Positions 27,646-36,140 of a DNA stretch of 64,000 nt are shown here, one piece after another. The notes under the pieces were generated by a model. The model was not told the DNA's origin. It made no database searches and saw only the letters and a list, made by a program, of their open reading frames with translations. This stretch comes from JAGWBD01 sp965197455. GTDB lineage: Bacteria; Chloroflexota; Anaerolineae; Aggregatilineales; Phototrophicaceae. The translations under genes were made by a program, and so were the position numbers. The stretch covers positions 2,542,001-2,606,000 of the forward strand of contig OZ240208.1 of NCBI GenBank assembly GCA_965197455.1. Direction: 5' to 3'. The stretch's first letter is position 1; every line of letters starts with the position of its first letter.

Positions 27646-29256
27646 TCAGCGGCGCAGGCGCGCGAGGATCAGCCGCGGCAGCATGCGCGCCTCCTCGAGG
27701 CGCAGCAGAATCCCCAGGCTCAAAAAGACCGCCAGCCCAAGCGCAGTACCACCGAGCAGCTGCCACAGCGGCGGCAACGGCTGTAGCAGCCACAGCACCG
27801 CGCCCAGGCCCGCCGTGGCCAGCAGCAGCGCCGGCGCGCTGCGCAGCAAGGCCTGTTCGGCCAGGCTGCCCAGACGGCGCCGCAGCAGACACCACAACAC
27901 CAGCGCCTCCAGGTTGGTGGCGAGTGCGTTGGCCAGCGCCAGGCCGGCGAAGGGCCCGCGCGCCAGGTCGCCCGGCTCGCCGATGACGCGGATGAAGAGC
28001 AGGCTGAGCAGGATGTTGATCAGCAGCGTGGCCACGCCGATGGTGACCGGCGTGCGCGTGTCCTCCAGCGCGTAGAAGGCGCGCGAAAGCAGCTCCAGCA
28101 CGACGAAGCCGGCCATGCCTGCAGCGTAGAAGGCCAGCGCCCAGGCCGTCGCCGCGCTGCTTTCGGCCCGCCAGGCGCCGCGTTCAAACAGCGTCGTCAC
28201 CAGCGGCTCGCCCAGCAGGATCAGCATGAGCGTGGCCGGGAAGGCCAGGAACAGCGCAGCGCGCAACGCGCTGACCAGGCGCGCGCGGAAGCCGTCCATG
28301 TCGTTTTCCGCCGCCAGCGCCGAGAGCGTGGGGAAGAGCGCCGAGCCGAGGCTCTGGCCGATGACGCCCAGCGCGAAGAAGAACAGCGTGAAGGCGGTTG
28401 TCAGGGCGGCGTAGCTGCCGACGACCATGGCGGAGGTGAAGGCCGCGTTGACGAGGAAGTTGAGGCGCGCGATGGCCAGGCCCAGCACGCGCGGCCCCAT
28501 CAGTCGCAGCACATCGCGCACTGCGGGATTGCGCCAGTCCAGCAGCGGCCGCAACTGCGCATTCAGTCCGCGCAGGCCGGGCAGCTGTATCAGCAGATGC
28601 AGCAGCGCGCTGAGCACGGCGCCCCAGGCGAGGCCATACACATTGGCGTCCCCTACCTGCGCGGCGCCCGCGGCCGTCGGCAGCGCCGGGGCGATCAGCA
28701 GCGCGCCGATCATCAGGCCGATGTTGTTCATGCTGATGGCCAGTGCGGGCAGCAGAAACCGCTGATGCGCGTGCAGCAGGCCCATCAACAGGCCGCTGAC
28801 GCTGAAGACCAGCGGCGTCAGCATCATGGCGCGCATCAACTCCGTGGTCAGCGCCTGCAACGCAAGATCTTCCGCCGGCGCCAGTATGAAACGCGTGATG
28901 AGCGGCGCCAGCAGGAACACCAGTGCGCCCAGCAGCCCCGCCGCCAGCGCGGAAAGCGTCATGGTGGCGCTTGCCAGGCGCCACGCGGCTCCTTCGTCTT
29001 GCGCGCGCACGCGCGCGTAGACCGGGATGAAGGAGGAGCCCAGCGCGCCGCCCGCCACCAGCACAAAGATCAGCTCCGGCAACTGCTGCGCGCGGAAGAA
29101 GGCGTCCAGCGCCGCGCCGGTGCCGAAGGTCGCGGAGATGATGGCCGAGCGCAACACGCCCAGCAGTCCGCTGGCGACGAAACCCAGTAACACCACCAGT
29201 GCGGCGCGCAGGATTTGTCGATTGCTCAGCGCGCCGGCGGACGCGGACTGTGACAT
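27646..29256 (-). CDS. murJ: Lipid II flippase MurJ
   Basis: 536 residues and about 14 membrane helices of the MVF/MurJ family, which moves the peptidoglycan precursor lipid II across the membrane. ATFGTGAALDAFFRAQQLPELIF (the GxxxxADAFxxAxxxPN region), ALGSSFIPVYAR, and the later RAFYALEDTRTPV motif are diagnostic. Nothing indicates loss of function. It is convergent with xseB and divergent from the 2-hydroxyacid dehydrogenase with 104 bases between starts. Confidence 0.93.
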   Translation of the reverse strand: MSQSASAGALSNRQILRAALVVLLGFVASGLLGVLRSAIISATFGTGAALDAFFRAQQLPELIFVLVAGGALGSSFIPVYARVRAQDEGAAWRLASATMTLSALAAGLLGALVFLLAPLITRFILAPAEDLALQALTTELMRAMMLTPLVFSVSGLLMGLLHAHQRFLLPALAISMNNIGLMIGALLIAPALPTAAGAAQVGDANVYGLAWGAVLSALLHLLIQLPGLRGLNAQLRPLLDWRNPAVRDVLRLMGPRVLGLAIARLNFLVNAAFTSAMVVGSYAALTTAFTLFFFALGVIGQSLGSALFPTLSALAAENDMDGFRARLVSALRAALFLAFPATLMLILLGEPLVTTLFERGAWRAESSAATAWALAFYAAGMAGFVVLELLSRAFYALEDTRTPVTIGVATLLINILLSLLFIRVIGEPGDLARGPFAGLALANALATNLEALVLWCLLRRRLGSLAEQALLRSAPALLLATAGLGAVLWLLQPLPPLWQLLGGTALGLAVFLSLGILLRLEEARMLPRLILARLRR

Positions 29257-29360
29257 GGGCGGGCCTGTGTGCCCTGCAGGCAGGGCGGACGCTTGCGGGA
29301 CGTTGCATGGAACCTTACCATAAGGGCCAGGTTGCTGTGCGGCAGATAACGGGAGATGGA

Positions 29361-30365
29361 ATGAGCGAAGAGCGCATCAGGGTGGTGGTGGCGATGGACT
29401 ATGCGGACGAGCTGTTAGAGAGCCTGGCTGCGCTCTCGCCCCGGCTGCGGGTGGAGCGTCACTTCCCGCAGGTGCCCGACAGCGTCTGGGCCGAAACGGA
29501 AGTCCTCTACGCCTCGCGCCTCATTCCACTGCCGGAAGAGGCGCCGCGCCTGCGCTGGATCCAGCTGCACAGCGCCGGTGTAAATCACTTGCATGACAGG
29601 CCCATCTTCGCCGCCGAGGACGTCGCCATCACCACGACCAGCGGCATCCACGCCACGCCCATCGCCGAACATTGCCTGGCCATGATGCTCGCCTTCAACT
29701 GTAACCTGCCGCATTACCAGCGCCGCCAGGCGGCCGCCGAGTGGGATCGCTCGGTTCCGGCCGCGGACACGCTGCGCGGCCAGACCCTGGGCATTGTCGG
29801 CTTTGGCGCTGTCGGGCGCGAGCTGGCGCGCCTGGCGGACTGCCTCGGCATGACGGTGGTGGCCATGCATCGCGACCTGCGCGAGCTGTCTGATGCCGGA
29901 CGTTATGTGGAACCGGGCCTGGGCGACCCGCAGGGCGAGATTCCAACACGGCTCTATCCGCCGCAGGCGCTGGCCTCGATGTTGGGCGTCTGCGATTTCG
30001 TCGCGCTGGCGCTGCCGCTCACCACCAGCACACATCATCTGGTGGACACGGCGATACTGGAAGCCATGAAGCCCAACGCCATGCTCATCAACGTCGCGCG
30101 CGGGGCCATCGTCGACGAGGCCGCGCTCATTTCGGCGCTGGCCGCTGAGCGCATCGGCGGCGCGGCGCTGGACGTCTTCGAGGAGGAACCGCTGCCTGCC
30201 TCCAGCCCGTTGTGGGGCCTCGACAATGTGATCATCACACCGCACATGTCCGGCAATACACTGCGCTATCACGAGAAGGCCGCGGCCCTGTTCGGCGAGA
30301 ACCTGCGCCGTTACCTGCACAACGAACCTCTGCTCAACCTGTATGATCGCCAGCGGGGATATTGA
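29361..30365 (+). CDS. D-2-hydroxyacid dehydrogenase
   Basis: 334 residues of the NAD-dependent D-isomer-specific family. The Rossmann motif is GIVGFGAVGRELARLADCLG (about residues 145-164). The catalytic triad is Arg in INVARGAIVDE, Glu in DVFEEEPLP and His in ITPHMSGNT. It reduces 2-oxo acids or oxidises D-2-hydroxy acids; the substrate (glycerate, phosphoglycerate, lactate and others) is not specified by sequence. GGGAGA precedes the ATG. Confidence 0.92.
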   Translation: MSEERIRVVVAMDYADELLESLAALSPRLRVERHFPQVPDSVWAETEVLYASRLIPLPEEAPRLRWIQLHSAGVNHLHDRPIFAAEDVAITTTSGIHATPIAEHCLAMMLAFNCNLPHYQRRQAAAEWDRSVPAADTLRGQTLGIVGFGAVGRELARLADCLGMTVVAMHRDLRELSDAGRYVEPGLGDPQGEIPTRLYPPQALASMLGVCDFVALALPLTTSTHHLVDTAILEAMKPNAMLINVARGAIVDEAALISALAAERIGGAALDVFEEEPLPASSPLWGLDNVIITPHMSGNTLRYHEKAAALFGENLRRYLHNEPLLNLYDRQRGY

Positions 30366-30447
30366 ACCCTGTGGCGGCGCGATGCGTATTAGCCACAAGG
30401 CAAGGCAGAACCTCATTGATGCCGACCATGACGAAACGGAGAGAACT

Positions 30448-30792
30448 GTGAACGAGCAGCGGAAAGCTGAGCTGGAAGACGAAATGAAAGCAGAGGCGAA
30501 AGCGACCCTGGTCGACTTTCTCGATCATCAGCAACGCGCGCTGACGGCGACCAGCAAGGCCTGTGAGGCGCTGGGAACGCCGCAGTTTGAGAGCCACCTC
30601 AAGGTCGCTGGCGCGACCAGCCTGGCGGGCTTCCGCCTGCTGGTGCGCGACTTCTCGGAAATGGCCGCCGTCTGCAAGGAAGAGGGCCTCTGCGGGGAAG
30701 AAGCTGCCAGCCGCGTTGAGCCGGATTACACGCCTGAAAAGTCCAAACGCAAACGCGGCATGCGGCTGCGCGTCCACGTCAGCCCGGACTGA
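30448..30792 (+). CDS. Small hydrophilic protein of unknown function
   Basis: 114 residues, acidic-basic helical (KAELEDEMKAEAKATLVDFLDHQQRALTATSKACEALG), ending in a basic tail (SKRKRGMRLRVHV). No recognised domain. GTG 30448 was chosen because GGAGAG lies five bases upstream; an alternative ATG at 30382 would add 22 residues but has no ribosome site. It follows the dehydrogenase in the same direction and ends eight bases from the convergent ArsA-like gene. Confidence 0.55.
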   Translation: MNEQRKAELEDEMKAEAKATLVDFLDHQQRALTATSKACEALGTPQFESHLKVAGATSLAGFRLLVRDFSEMAAVCKEEGLCGEEAASRVEPDYTPEKSKRKRGMRLRVHVSPD

Positions 30793-30799
30793 CGCAGCC

Positions 30800-31993
30800 T
30801 TAGCGTGCGGCGGCCGTGCTTGCCGTCGCGCGAAAGTGGATGTTCAGGCAGGCGTTTTCGAAGCGCGCGCCCTCGATCTCCAGCCCGGCCAGCGTATAGG
30901 GCAACACGAAGTTGCGGCGCCAGCGGCCCACCTGCAGCGTCAGTTCATCGCGTGAACGGTACAGGTCGAGCTCGTCGCTGCGCGCGAAGGGCAGGGGCAC
31001 CGTCAACAAATAACCGCCGTCGGGCGCGCTGCTGATGCGGTGCGACTCGCCATCGAACAGACGCTCGGCCGGGTTGCGCTCGCCGTAGAGCGCGTCGCCC
31101 AGTTGCCGCAGCGCGTCCAGACCGCCTGGCTCGACCGCCAGCAGGGGCGCCGTCAACAAGGGCAGCTCGCCAAAGGCCTCGCGAATCAACTCAAGATTTT
31201 CGGCCTGACGCTGCTTCGCCGGCGCGAACCAGGGATCGCGCACCGCGTCGGGCAGGACGCGATTGCAGAGGATGGCATCGACGGCGTAGCCGTAGAGGTT
31301 GAGGCAGGTCCAGGTGCGCTGCGTCTCGCGGATGACCATGCGCTCCGGATTGACGACCAGGCGCATACTGCTGATCTGCGGGTCGGCCAGCAGTTGACGC
31401 ACGCGGTCCAGCGTCCCGAAGAGCAACTCAAGCTGTTCGAGGGCGTCGCCGTCATGGTGGCTGTCGCCCTTGCCGAGGGCCTTGCCCAGCGGCCCCAGCA
31501 CGCGATTGGCGCCGCGCGCCAGCGACAGGATGCGCGTGAACCACCAGCGCGTGACGTCCGGCAGGCTGAGCAGGCGCAGCGTTTCGGCGGTGGGCGCGGC
31601 GTCGACGACGAGCACATCGTAAGTATTCTGCTCGTAATAATGGTTGATCCACAGCAGATGCGCGCCCTCTTCGAGGCCGGGCAGAATGGTCACCTCGCCG
31701 GCGACGAGTTCCTCCAGCTGCTGGTGGCGGAACATGACCAGCAGACGCCGCTGAATATCGCCCCAGTACTTGTCCATCGAGTGGCGCACGTCAACTTCCT
31801 GGGCCCAGAGCTTGTCGCAGATGGCGACGGGCTCCGGGCCGATGTCGCGCTCGAAGGAATCGGCCAGGCTGTGGGCCGTGTCGGTGCTGATGACCAGCGT
31901 CCGCAGGCCGGCCTCCGCGCAGCGCAGCGCGGTGGCGGCGGAGATGCTGGTCTTGCCGGTGCCGCCCTTGCCGGTGTGGACGATGATGCGCAT
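30800..31993 (-). CDS. ArsA/GET3-family ATPase
   Basis: 397 residues. The deviant Walker A GKGGTGKTSISAATAL at the N-terminus, STDTAHSLADSF (switch I) and VVDAAPTAETLRLLSLP (switch II) place it in the ArsA/TRC40 group. The C-terminal part has an alpha-crystallin/ArsA-HSP20-like stretch (GRWRRNFVLPYTLAGLEIEGARFENACLNIHF). Arsenite-pump ArsA is twice this length with two ATPase halves; a single half is typical of GET3-like proteins. No arsR, arsB or arsD neighbour is present, so an arsenic role is not supported. GGAGA precedes ATG 31993. Confidence 0.88.
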   Translation of the reverse strand: MRIIVHTGKGGTGKTSISAATALRCAEAGLRTLVISTDTAHSLADSFERDIGPEPVAICDKLWAQEVDVRHSMDKYWGDIQRRLLVMFRHQQLEELVAGEVTILPGLEEGAHLLWINHYYEQNTYDVLVVDAAPTAETLRLLSLPDVTRWWFTRILSLARGANRVLGPLGKALGKGDSHHDGDALEQLELLFGTLDRVRQLLADPQISSMRLVVNPERMVIRETQRTWTCLNLYGYAVDAILCNRVLPDAVRDPWFAPAKQRQAENLELIREAFGELPLLTAPLLAVEPGGLDALRQLGDALYGERNPAERLFDGESHRISSAPDGGYLLTVPLPFARSDELDLYRSRDELTLQVGRWRRNFVLPYTLAGLEIEGARFENACLNIHFRATASTAAAR

Positions 31994-32094
31994 GGCATTC
32001 TCCGTGACCGTTTTTCTGGCCGTATTGTGGCCGGCTCTTTCATACACTACGGGCCGTGCCAGGCGGGCGTTACAAAATCCACCGCGCCCGCGGT

Positions 32095-32100
32095 TATACT
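32095..32100 (+). promoter_or_regulatory. -10 element upstream of the DUF1932 dehydrogenase gene
   Basis: TATACT occurs 31 bases before GTG 32132, within the divergent region shared with the ArsA-like gene. No -35 was recognised. Confidence 0.4.
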
Positions 32101-32131
32101 GCACGGGGGAAAGACAAGTGGAGTGAATGAC

Positions 32132-32977
32132 GTGAAGACAGGCATCCTTCATCCGGGCGCGATGGGCATTTCGGTCGCGGCCAGCATGCAAAACAGCGGT
32201 CATGAGGTCAGCTGGGTGACGCAGGGGCGCAGCGCAGACTCGCGCGCACGCGCCGCGGCGCACAATTTACGGGAAGCGCCCGACATGGCAGCGCTCTGCG
32301 CCGGGGCCGAGGCGCTGGTCAGCGTCTGTCCGCCAGACGCTGCCGACGCGGTCGCCGCAGCCGTCCTGGCGCAGGGTTTCAGCGGGCTCTACCTGGATGC
32401 CAATGCCATCGCGCCGCAGCGCGCGCAGCGCATGGCGGCGGACATGGCGGCGGCGGGCGCCACCTTCGTTGATGGCAGCATCATTGGCGGGCCGGCGTGG
32501 AAACCGGACAGCACCTGGCTGATCCTGAGCGGGGAGGCGTCCGCGCAGGCCGCGGCGCTTTTCGCGGCCGGGCCGCTGGAGACGCGCATTCTGGAAGGCG
32601 AGCCGGGGCGGGCCTCGGCGCTGAAGATGTGCTTCGCCAGTTGGACCAAGGGCACCACGGCGCTGCTGGCCGCGGTGTTGGGCACGGCCGAGGCGCTGGG
32701 CGTGCGCGACGAACTGGAGCAGCAATGGGCGCGCAGCGGCATGTCGCTGGTCGAGGAAGCGCCGCGGCGCACACGTGAGGTGACGGCCAAGGCATGGCGC
32801 TTCACGGGCGAGATGGAAGAGATCAGCGCGACCTTCGCCGGCGCCGGTCTGCCCGGCGACTTTCATCAGGGCGCAGTCGAGGTGTACCGGCGGCTGACCG
32901 TCTTCAAGGATGCGCCTGAGACGCCGTCGCTGGAAAAGGTGCTGGCGGCCCTGCTGGCTGAGGCAGACGAAACTTGA
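32132..32977 (+). CDS. NAD(P)-binding DUF1932 dehydrogenase (6-phosphogluconate dehydrogenase-like)
   Basis: 281 residues. The N-terminal Rossmann motif is GILHPGAMGISVAASMQNSGHEVSW. The middle has YLDANAIAP and FVDGSIIGGP, typical of beta-hydroxyacid dehydrogenase relatives. The C-terminal helical domain (ASALKMCFASWTKGTTALLAAVLG) is DUF1932, with the Lys seen in the family's catalytic region. The substrate is unknown. The GTG start has GGAG nine bases upstream; the long in-frame extension further left is antisense to the ArsA-like gene and was rejected. The stop overlaps the TTG start of tag. Confidence 0.85.
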   Translation: MKTGILHPGAMGISVAASMQNSGHEVSWVTQGRSADSRARAAAHNLREAPDMAALCAGAEALVSVCPPDAADAVAAAVLAQGFSGLYLDANAIAPQRAQRMAADMAAAGATFVDGSIIGGPAWKPDSTWLILSGEASAQAAALFAAGPLETRILEGEPGRASALKMCFASWTKGTTALLAAVLGTAEALGVRDELEQQWARSGMSLVEEAPRRTREVTAKAWRFTGEMEEISATFAGAGLPGDFHQGAVEVYRRLTVFKDAPETPSLEKVLAALLAEADET

Positions 32978-33537
32978 GCGCAGTAACGCGCTGCGCCTGG
33001 GCCGGCAGCGACCCCTTGATGCAGGCCTACCATGACGAGCAGTGGGGCGTGCCGGTGTACGACGAGCGCATGCTCTTCGAGATGCTTTCTCTGGAGGGCG
33101 CGCAGGCCGGCCTGAGCTGGAGCAGCATCCTGCAGCGGCGCGCGGCCTACCAGCAGCTTTTCGACAACTTTGAGCCGGCAGTCGTTGCGCGTTTTGACGA
33201 GGCGAAGATCGCTGCCCTGCTGGCCGACGCGCGCATCATCCGCAACCGCGCCAAGATCCGCAGCGTCGTCAGCAATGCTCAGGCTTTCCTGCAGGTGCAG
33301 GCTGAATGTGGCAGCTTTGCGCGCTATCTGTGGCGCTTCGTCGATGACGAGCCGCGCCTGAACTGTTTCCAGAGCATGGACGAGGTGCCCGCCGCAACGC
33401 CGGAATCGCAGGCGCTGGCGGCGGACCTCAAACGACGCGGCTTCAGCTTCGTCGGCCCGACCATCTGCTACGCTTACATGCAGTCCTGCGGCCTGGTCAA
33501 CGACCACGTGGCCGGCTGTTTCCGTTATCGCTGCTGA
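32974..33537 (+). CDS. tag: DNA-3-methyladenine glycosylase I
   Basis: 187 residues. The start RCAWAGSDPLMQAYHDEQWGVPV carries the zinc-binding Cys and His of Tag, and NDHVAGCFRYRC at the end carries the other zinc His and Cys. FEMLSLEGAQAGLSW is the conserved substrate pocket. It excises 3-methyladenine from alkylated DNA. It uses a TTG start coupled to the upstream stop (TTGA overlap). Convergent with the SRPBCC gene. Confidence 0.95.
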   Translation: MSAVTRCAWAGSDPLMQAYHDEQWGVPVYDERMLFEMLSLEGAQAGLSWSSILQRRAAYQQLFDNFEPAVVARFDEAKIAALLADARIIRNRAKIRSVVSNAQAFLQVQAECGSFARYLWRFVDDEPRLNCFQSMDEVPAATPESQALAADLKRRGFSFVGPTICYAYMQSCGLVNDHVAGCFRYRC

Positions 33538-33543
33538 GCGCTC

Positions 33544-34479
33544 TCAGTCCTGCCACACCAGCTCGTGTTGCAGCTCCTGCATCAGGCGCGGGAAGGCGAT
33601 GGCCTCCGGTGAGAGTTGCAGCAGCGGCGGTTGCCAGTCGGCGCCGTATTCCGCCGCGGAGCGCGCCCAGCCGAGGAAGTTGCGCCAGCCGATGTGCAGG
33701 CCGGAGGTGTCGTCGTCGGGCGCATAGCCGCTATTGAGCATGGAGAGGCGCGTACCGCCGGCTTCTTCCTGCAACGTCCAGCGCACGAAAGCCTCGGGCT
33801 CGTCATCGTCGCTCATGGTGTAGACCAGCAACTGATGCGGCTGCAGCTTGAGGATACGCATGGGTTGCATGCCCGGCCAGCCCAGTTCGTAGGCGCCACC
33901 CTCACGCGCGTCAATCTGCGCCGCGGTCGCCATCCAGCGCTCCAGCTCGCGCTCCTCACAGAGCACCGCCCAGACGCTGGCGGGCATTGCGTCCACCAGG
34001 CAGCTGATGTCGATGTTGCCGCGCAGCTCCTGCGCCCAGGGGATGCGCATGTCCGCCGGTTTGCCATCCAGCCAGCGACGCAGGTTCTCCAGCGCGATGA
34101 ACCACTCGTCGGCGAAGGTGTAGGGCGCGATGTCGGAGTCCTTGCCGTCGCCCGTGCTGCTGTGTTCCAGCGCCACGATGCAACCTGCGTCGCGCGGATG
34201 CAGCGTGAAGCGCACACGGGTGTCGTGCCCGCCGCGCTGCCAGGTGTATTCCAGCCAACTGCCCGGCTCACAGCCGAGCAACTCGTGACGTCCGTCCTCA
34301 CGCTGCGGCGCGCCGACCGTATACTGACCCCAGAAGTCGTAGCGGCTGGCGGCCAGGTCGACCGCCGCGTGTTCGGCGAACCAGGCTTCCAGCGCGTCGC
34401 TATCGGTCAGCGCCGCCCAGGCCCGTTCAGCCGTCGCGTTTACCGTCACCTGCATACGTACGATGGGCTTGTGCTCCAT
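33544..34479 (-). CDS. Tandem SRPBCC (AHSA1-like) domain protein
   Basis: 311 residues made of two START/AHSA1-like domains. The first (about 5-150) begins VRMQVTVNATAERAWAALTDSDALEAWFAEHA. The second (about 170-290) begins with a degenerate version, DISCLVDAMPASVWAVLCEERELERWM. Such domains bind hydrophobic ligands or modulate partners; two in tandem is less common than one. AGGAG precedes ATG 34479. It is divergent from the ABC operon. Confidence 0.82.
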   Translation of the reverse strand: MEHKPIVRMQVTVNATAERAWAALTDSDALEAWFAEHAAVDLAASRYDFWGQYTVGAPQREDGRHELLGCEPGSWLEYTWQRGGHDTRVRFTLHPRDAGCIVALEHSSTGDGKDSDIAPYTFADEWFIALENLRRWLDGKPADMRIPWAQELRGNIDISCLVDAMPASVWAVLCEERELERWMATAAQIDAREGGAYELGWPGMQPMRILKLQPHQLLVYTMSDDDEPEAFVRWTLQEEAGGTRLSMLNSGYAPDDDTSGLHIGWRNFLGWARSAAEYGADWQPPLLQLSPEAIAFPRLMQELQHELVWQD

Positions 34480-34555
34480 GAAAGTCTCCTGCTGTGTGGC
34501 CCGTCCGCCCATCGTAGCACAGGCGCGGCTTTTTTCGCCTTGCGTTGCGACCCGC

Positions 34556-34561
34556 TATACT
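34556..34561 (+). promoter_or_regulatory. -10 element upstream of the nucleoside-type ABC operon
   Basis: TATACT lies 34 bases before ATG 34596. The preceding 25 bases have a T-rich run (TTTTTCG) but no clean -35. Confidence 0.4.
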
Positions 34562-34595
34562 CACGCGCGGAGCCTTCATCGGAGCCGGACAGCAC

Positions 34596-36140
34596 ATGGA
34601 CGAGGCGACGGCAGTACTCGAGGTACGCGGGCTGACGCGGCGCTTCCCTGGCGTGCTGGCCAACGACCACATCGACCTGACGCTCAGCAAGGGCCAGGTG
34701 CTGGGCCTGCTGGGCGAAAACGGCGCCGGCAAGTCCACCCTGATGAACATCATCTACGGCCTCTACAGCCCGGACGAGGGCGAAATCCTCGTCAACGGCA
34801 GCGTGGTCAGCATCCGCAACCCCAATGACGCCATCGCCCTGGGCATCGGCATGGTGCACCAGCACTTCCAGCTGGTGCCCGTGCTCACGGTCACCGAGAA
34901 CATCATGCTGGGCAACGAAAGCACGCGCGGCCCCTTCCTCGATCTGCCCTCCGCACGCGCCCGCATCCTCGATATTTCCGGCCAGTACGGCCTCGCCGTT
35001 GACCCCGACGCGCTGGTCGAGGACCTGCCAGTGGGCGTGCAACAGCGCGTGGAGATCATCAAGGCGCTGTATCGCCAGGCCGACATCCTGATTCTCGACG
35101 AGCCGACTTCCGTGCTGACGCCGCAGGAAGCGCAGGGACTCTTCGCCATCATGCGCACGCTGCAGGAGCGCGGCGTGAGCATCATCTTCATCTCGCACAA
35201 GTTGAAGGAAGTGCTGGAAATCTGCGACCACATCGTGGTGTTGCGCGACGGGCGTGTCGCCGGCCACGCGGACCCGGCGCACTCCACGCAGCAGTCGCTG
35301 GCCTCCATGATGGTGGGCCGCGACGTCATCCTGCAGGTGGAGAAGGAAGCGGCGCAGCCGGGCGAGCCGGTGCTGGCCATTGAGCAGCTGCATGTGCGGG
35401 ACGACCGTGGCCTGCCGGCCGTCAACGGCCTGGCACTGGAGGTGCGCGCCGGCGAGATTCTGGGCGTGGCCGGCGTGCAGGGCAATGGCCAGACCGAACT
35501 GGTGGAGGCCATCAGCGGGCTGCGCGCGGTCGTTGAGGGACGCATCCTGCTGGAAGGGCGCGATGTGACCGACGACACGCCGCGCCAGATCACCGCGGAA
35601 GGCGTGGCGCACGTGCCGGAAGACCGCCAGAAGGACGGCATGGTCATCAGCTTCCCGGTGGTGGACAACCTGGTGCTGCAGACTTACTGGCAGCGCCCCT
35701 TCGCGCGCGGCATCCGCGGTATCGTCGCCGACGAGGACGCCAGGGACGATTATGCCCGGCGCCTGGTTGAGCAATATGATGTGCGCACGCCGGGGATCAC
35801 CACGCGCCTCGGCAGCCTTTCCGGCGGCAACCAGCAGAAGACCATCGTCGCACGCGAGTTTTCGCGTCCCAGTCGCCTGCTCATCGTGGCGCAGCCCACG
35901 CGCGGCCTTGATGTTGGCTCAATCGAGTTCATCCACCGCCAGATTGTGCGCATGCGCGACGAGGGCACCGCTGTGCTGCTGGTCTCCGCCGAGCTGGATG
36001 AAGTGCTCTCGCTGGCCGACCGGGTCGCCGTCATTTACAGCGGTCGCATCATCGACACCTTGCCCGCCGCGGAAGCCGATCGTGAACAGGTGGGTCTGTT
36101 GATGGCGGGTGTACGCACGGCAGAGGCGCCCGGTGACTGA
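34596..36140 (+). CDS. Nucleoside/simple-sugar ABC transporter ATPase (two nucleotide-binding domains)
   Basis: 514 residues with two ABC domains. The first has GENGAGKST, VHQHF (Q loop), LPVGVQQRVEI as signature and LILDEPTSVL. The second has the degenerate P loop GVQGNGQTELV, VPEDRQKDGM, the full signature LSGGNQQKTIVAREF and PTRGLD. This asymmetric pattern is standard for the YufO/RbsA-like group that works with BmpA-type binding proteins. It drives the two permeases that follow. Its TGA overlaps the GTG of the first permease. Confidence 0.93.
   Translation: MDEATAVLEVRGLTRRFPGVLANDHIDLTLSKGQVLGLLGENGAGKSTLMNIIYGLYSPDEGEILVNGSVVSIRNPNDAIALGIGMVHQHFQLVPVLTVTENIMLGNESTRGPFLDLPSARARILDISGQYGLAVDPDALVEDLPVGVQQRVEIIKALYRQADILILDEPTSVLTPQEAQGLFAIMRTLQERGVSIIFISHKLKEVLEICDHIVVLRDGRVAGHADPAHSTQQSLASMMVGRDVILQVEKEAAQPGEPVLAIEQLHVRDDRGLPAVNGLALEVRAGEILGVAGVQGNGQTELVEAISGLRAVVEGRILLEGRDVTDDTPRQITAEGVAHVPEDRQKDGMVISFPVVDNLVLQTYWQRPFARGIRGIVADEDARDDYARRLVEQYDVRTPGITTRLGSLSGGNQQKTIVAREFSRPSRLLIVAQPTRGLDVGSIEFIHRQIVRMRDEGTAVLLVSAELDEVLSLADRVAVIYSGRIIDTLPAAEADREQVGLLMAGVRTAEAPGD

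Noticed and set aside
30800..31993. Arsenite efflux ATPase (arsA) as part of an ars operon
   Set aside because: Only one ATPase half and no arsR/arsB/arsD neighbours; GET3-like assignment is safer.
31040..32131. Long in-frame 5' extension of the DUF1932 dehydrogenase
   Set aside because: Runs antisense to the ArsA-like gene; GTG 32132 has a ribosome site, a -10 element and places the Rossmann motif at the N-terminus.
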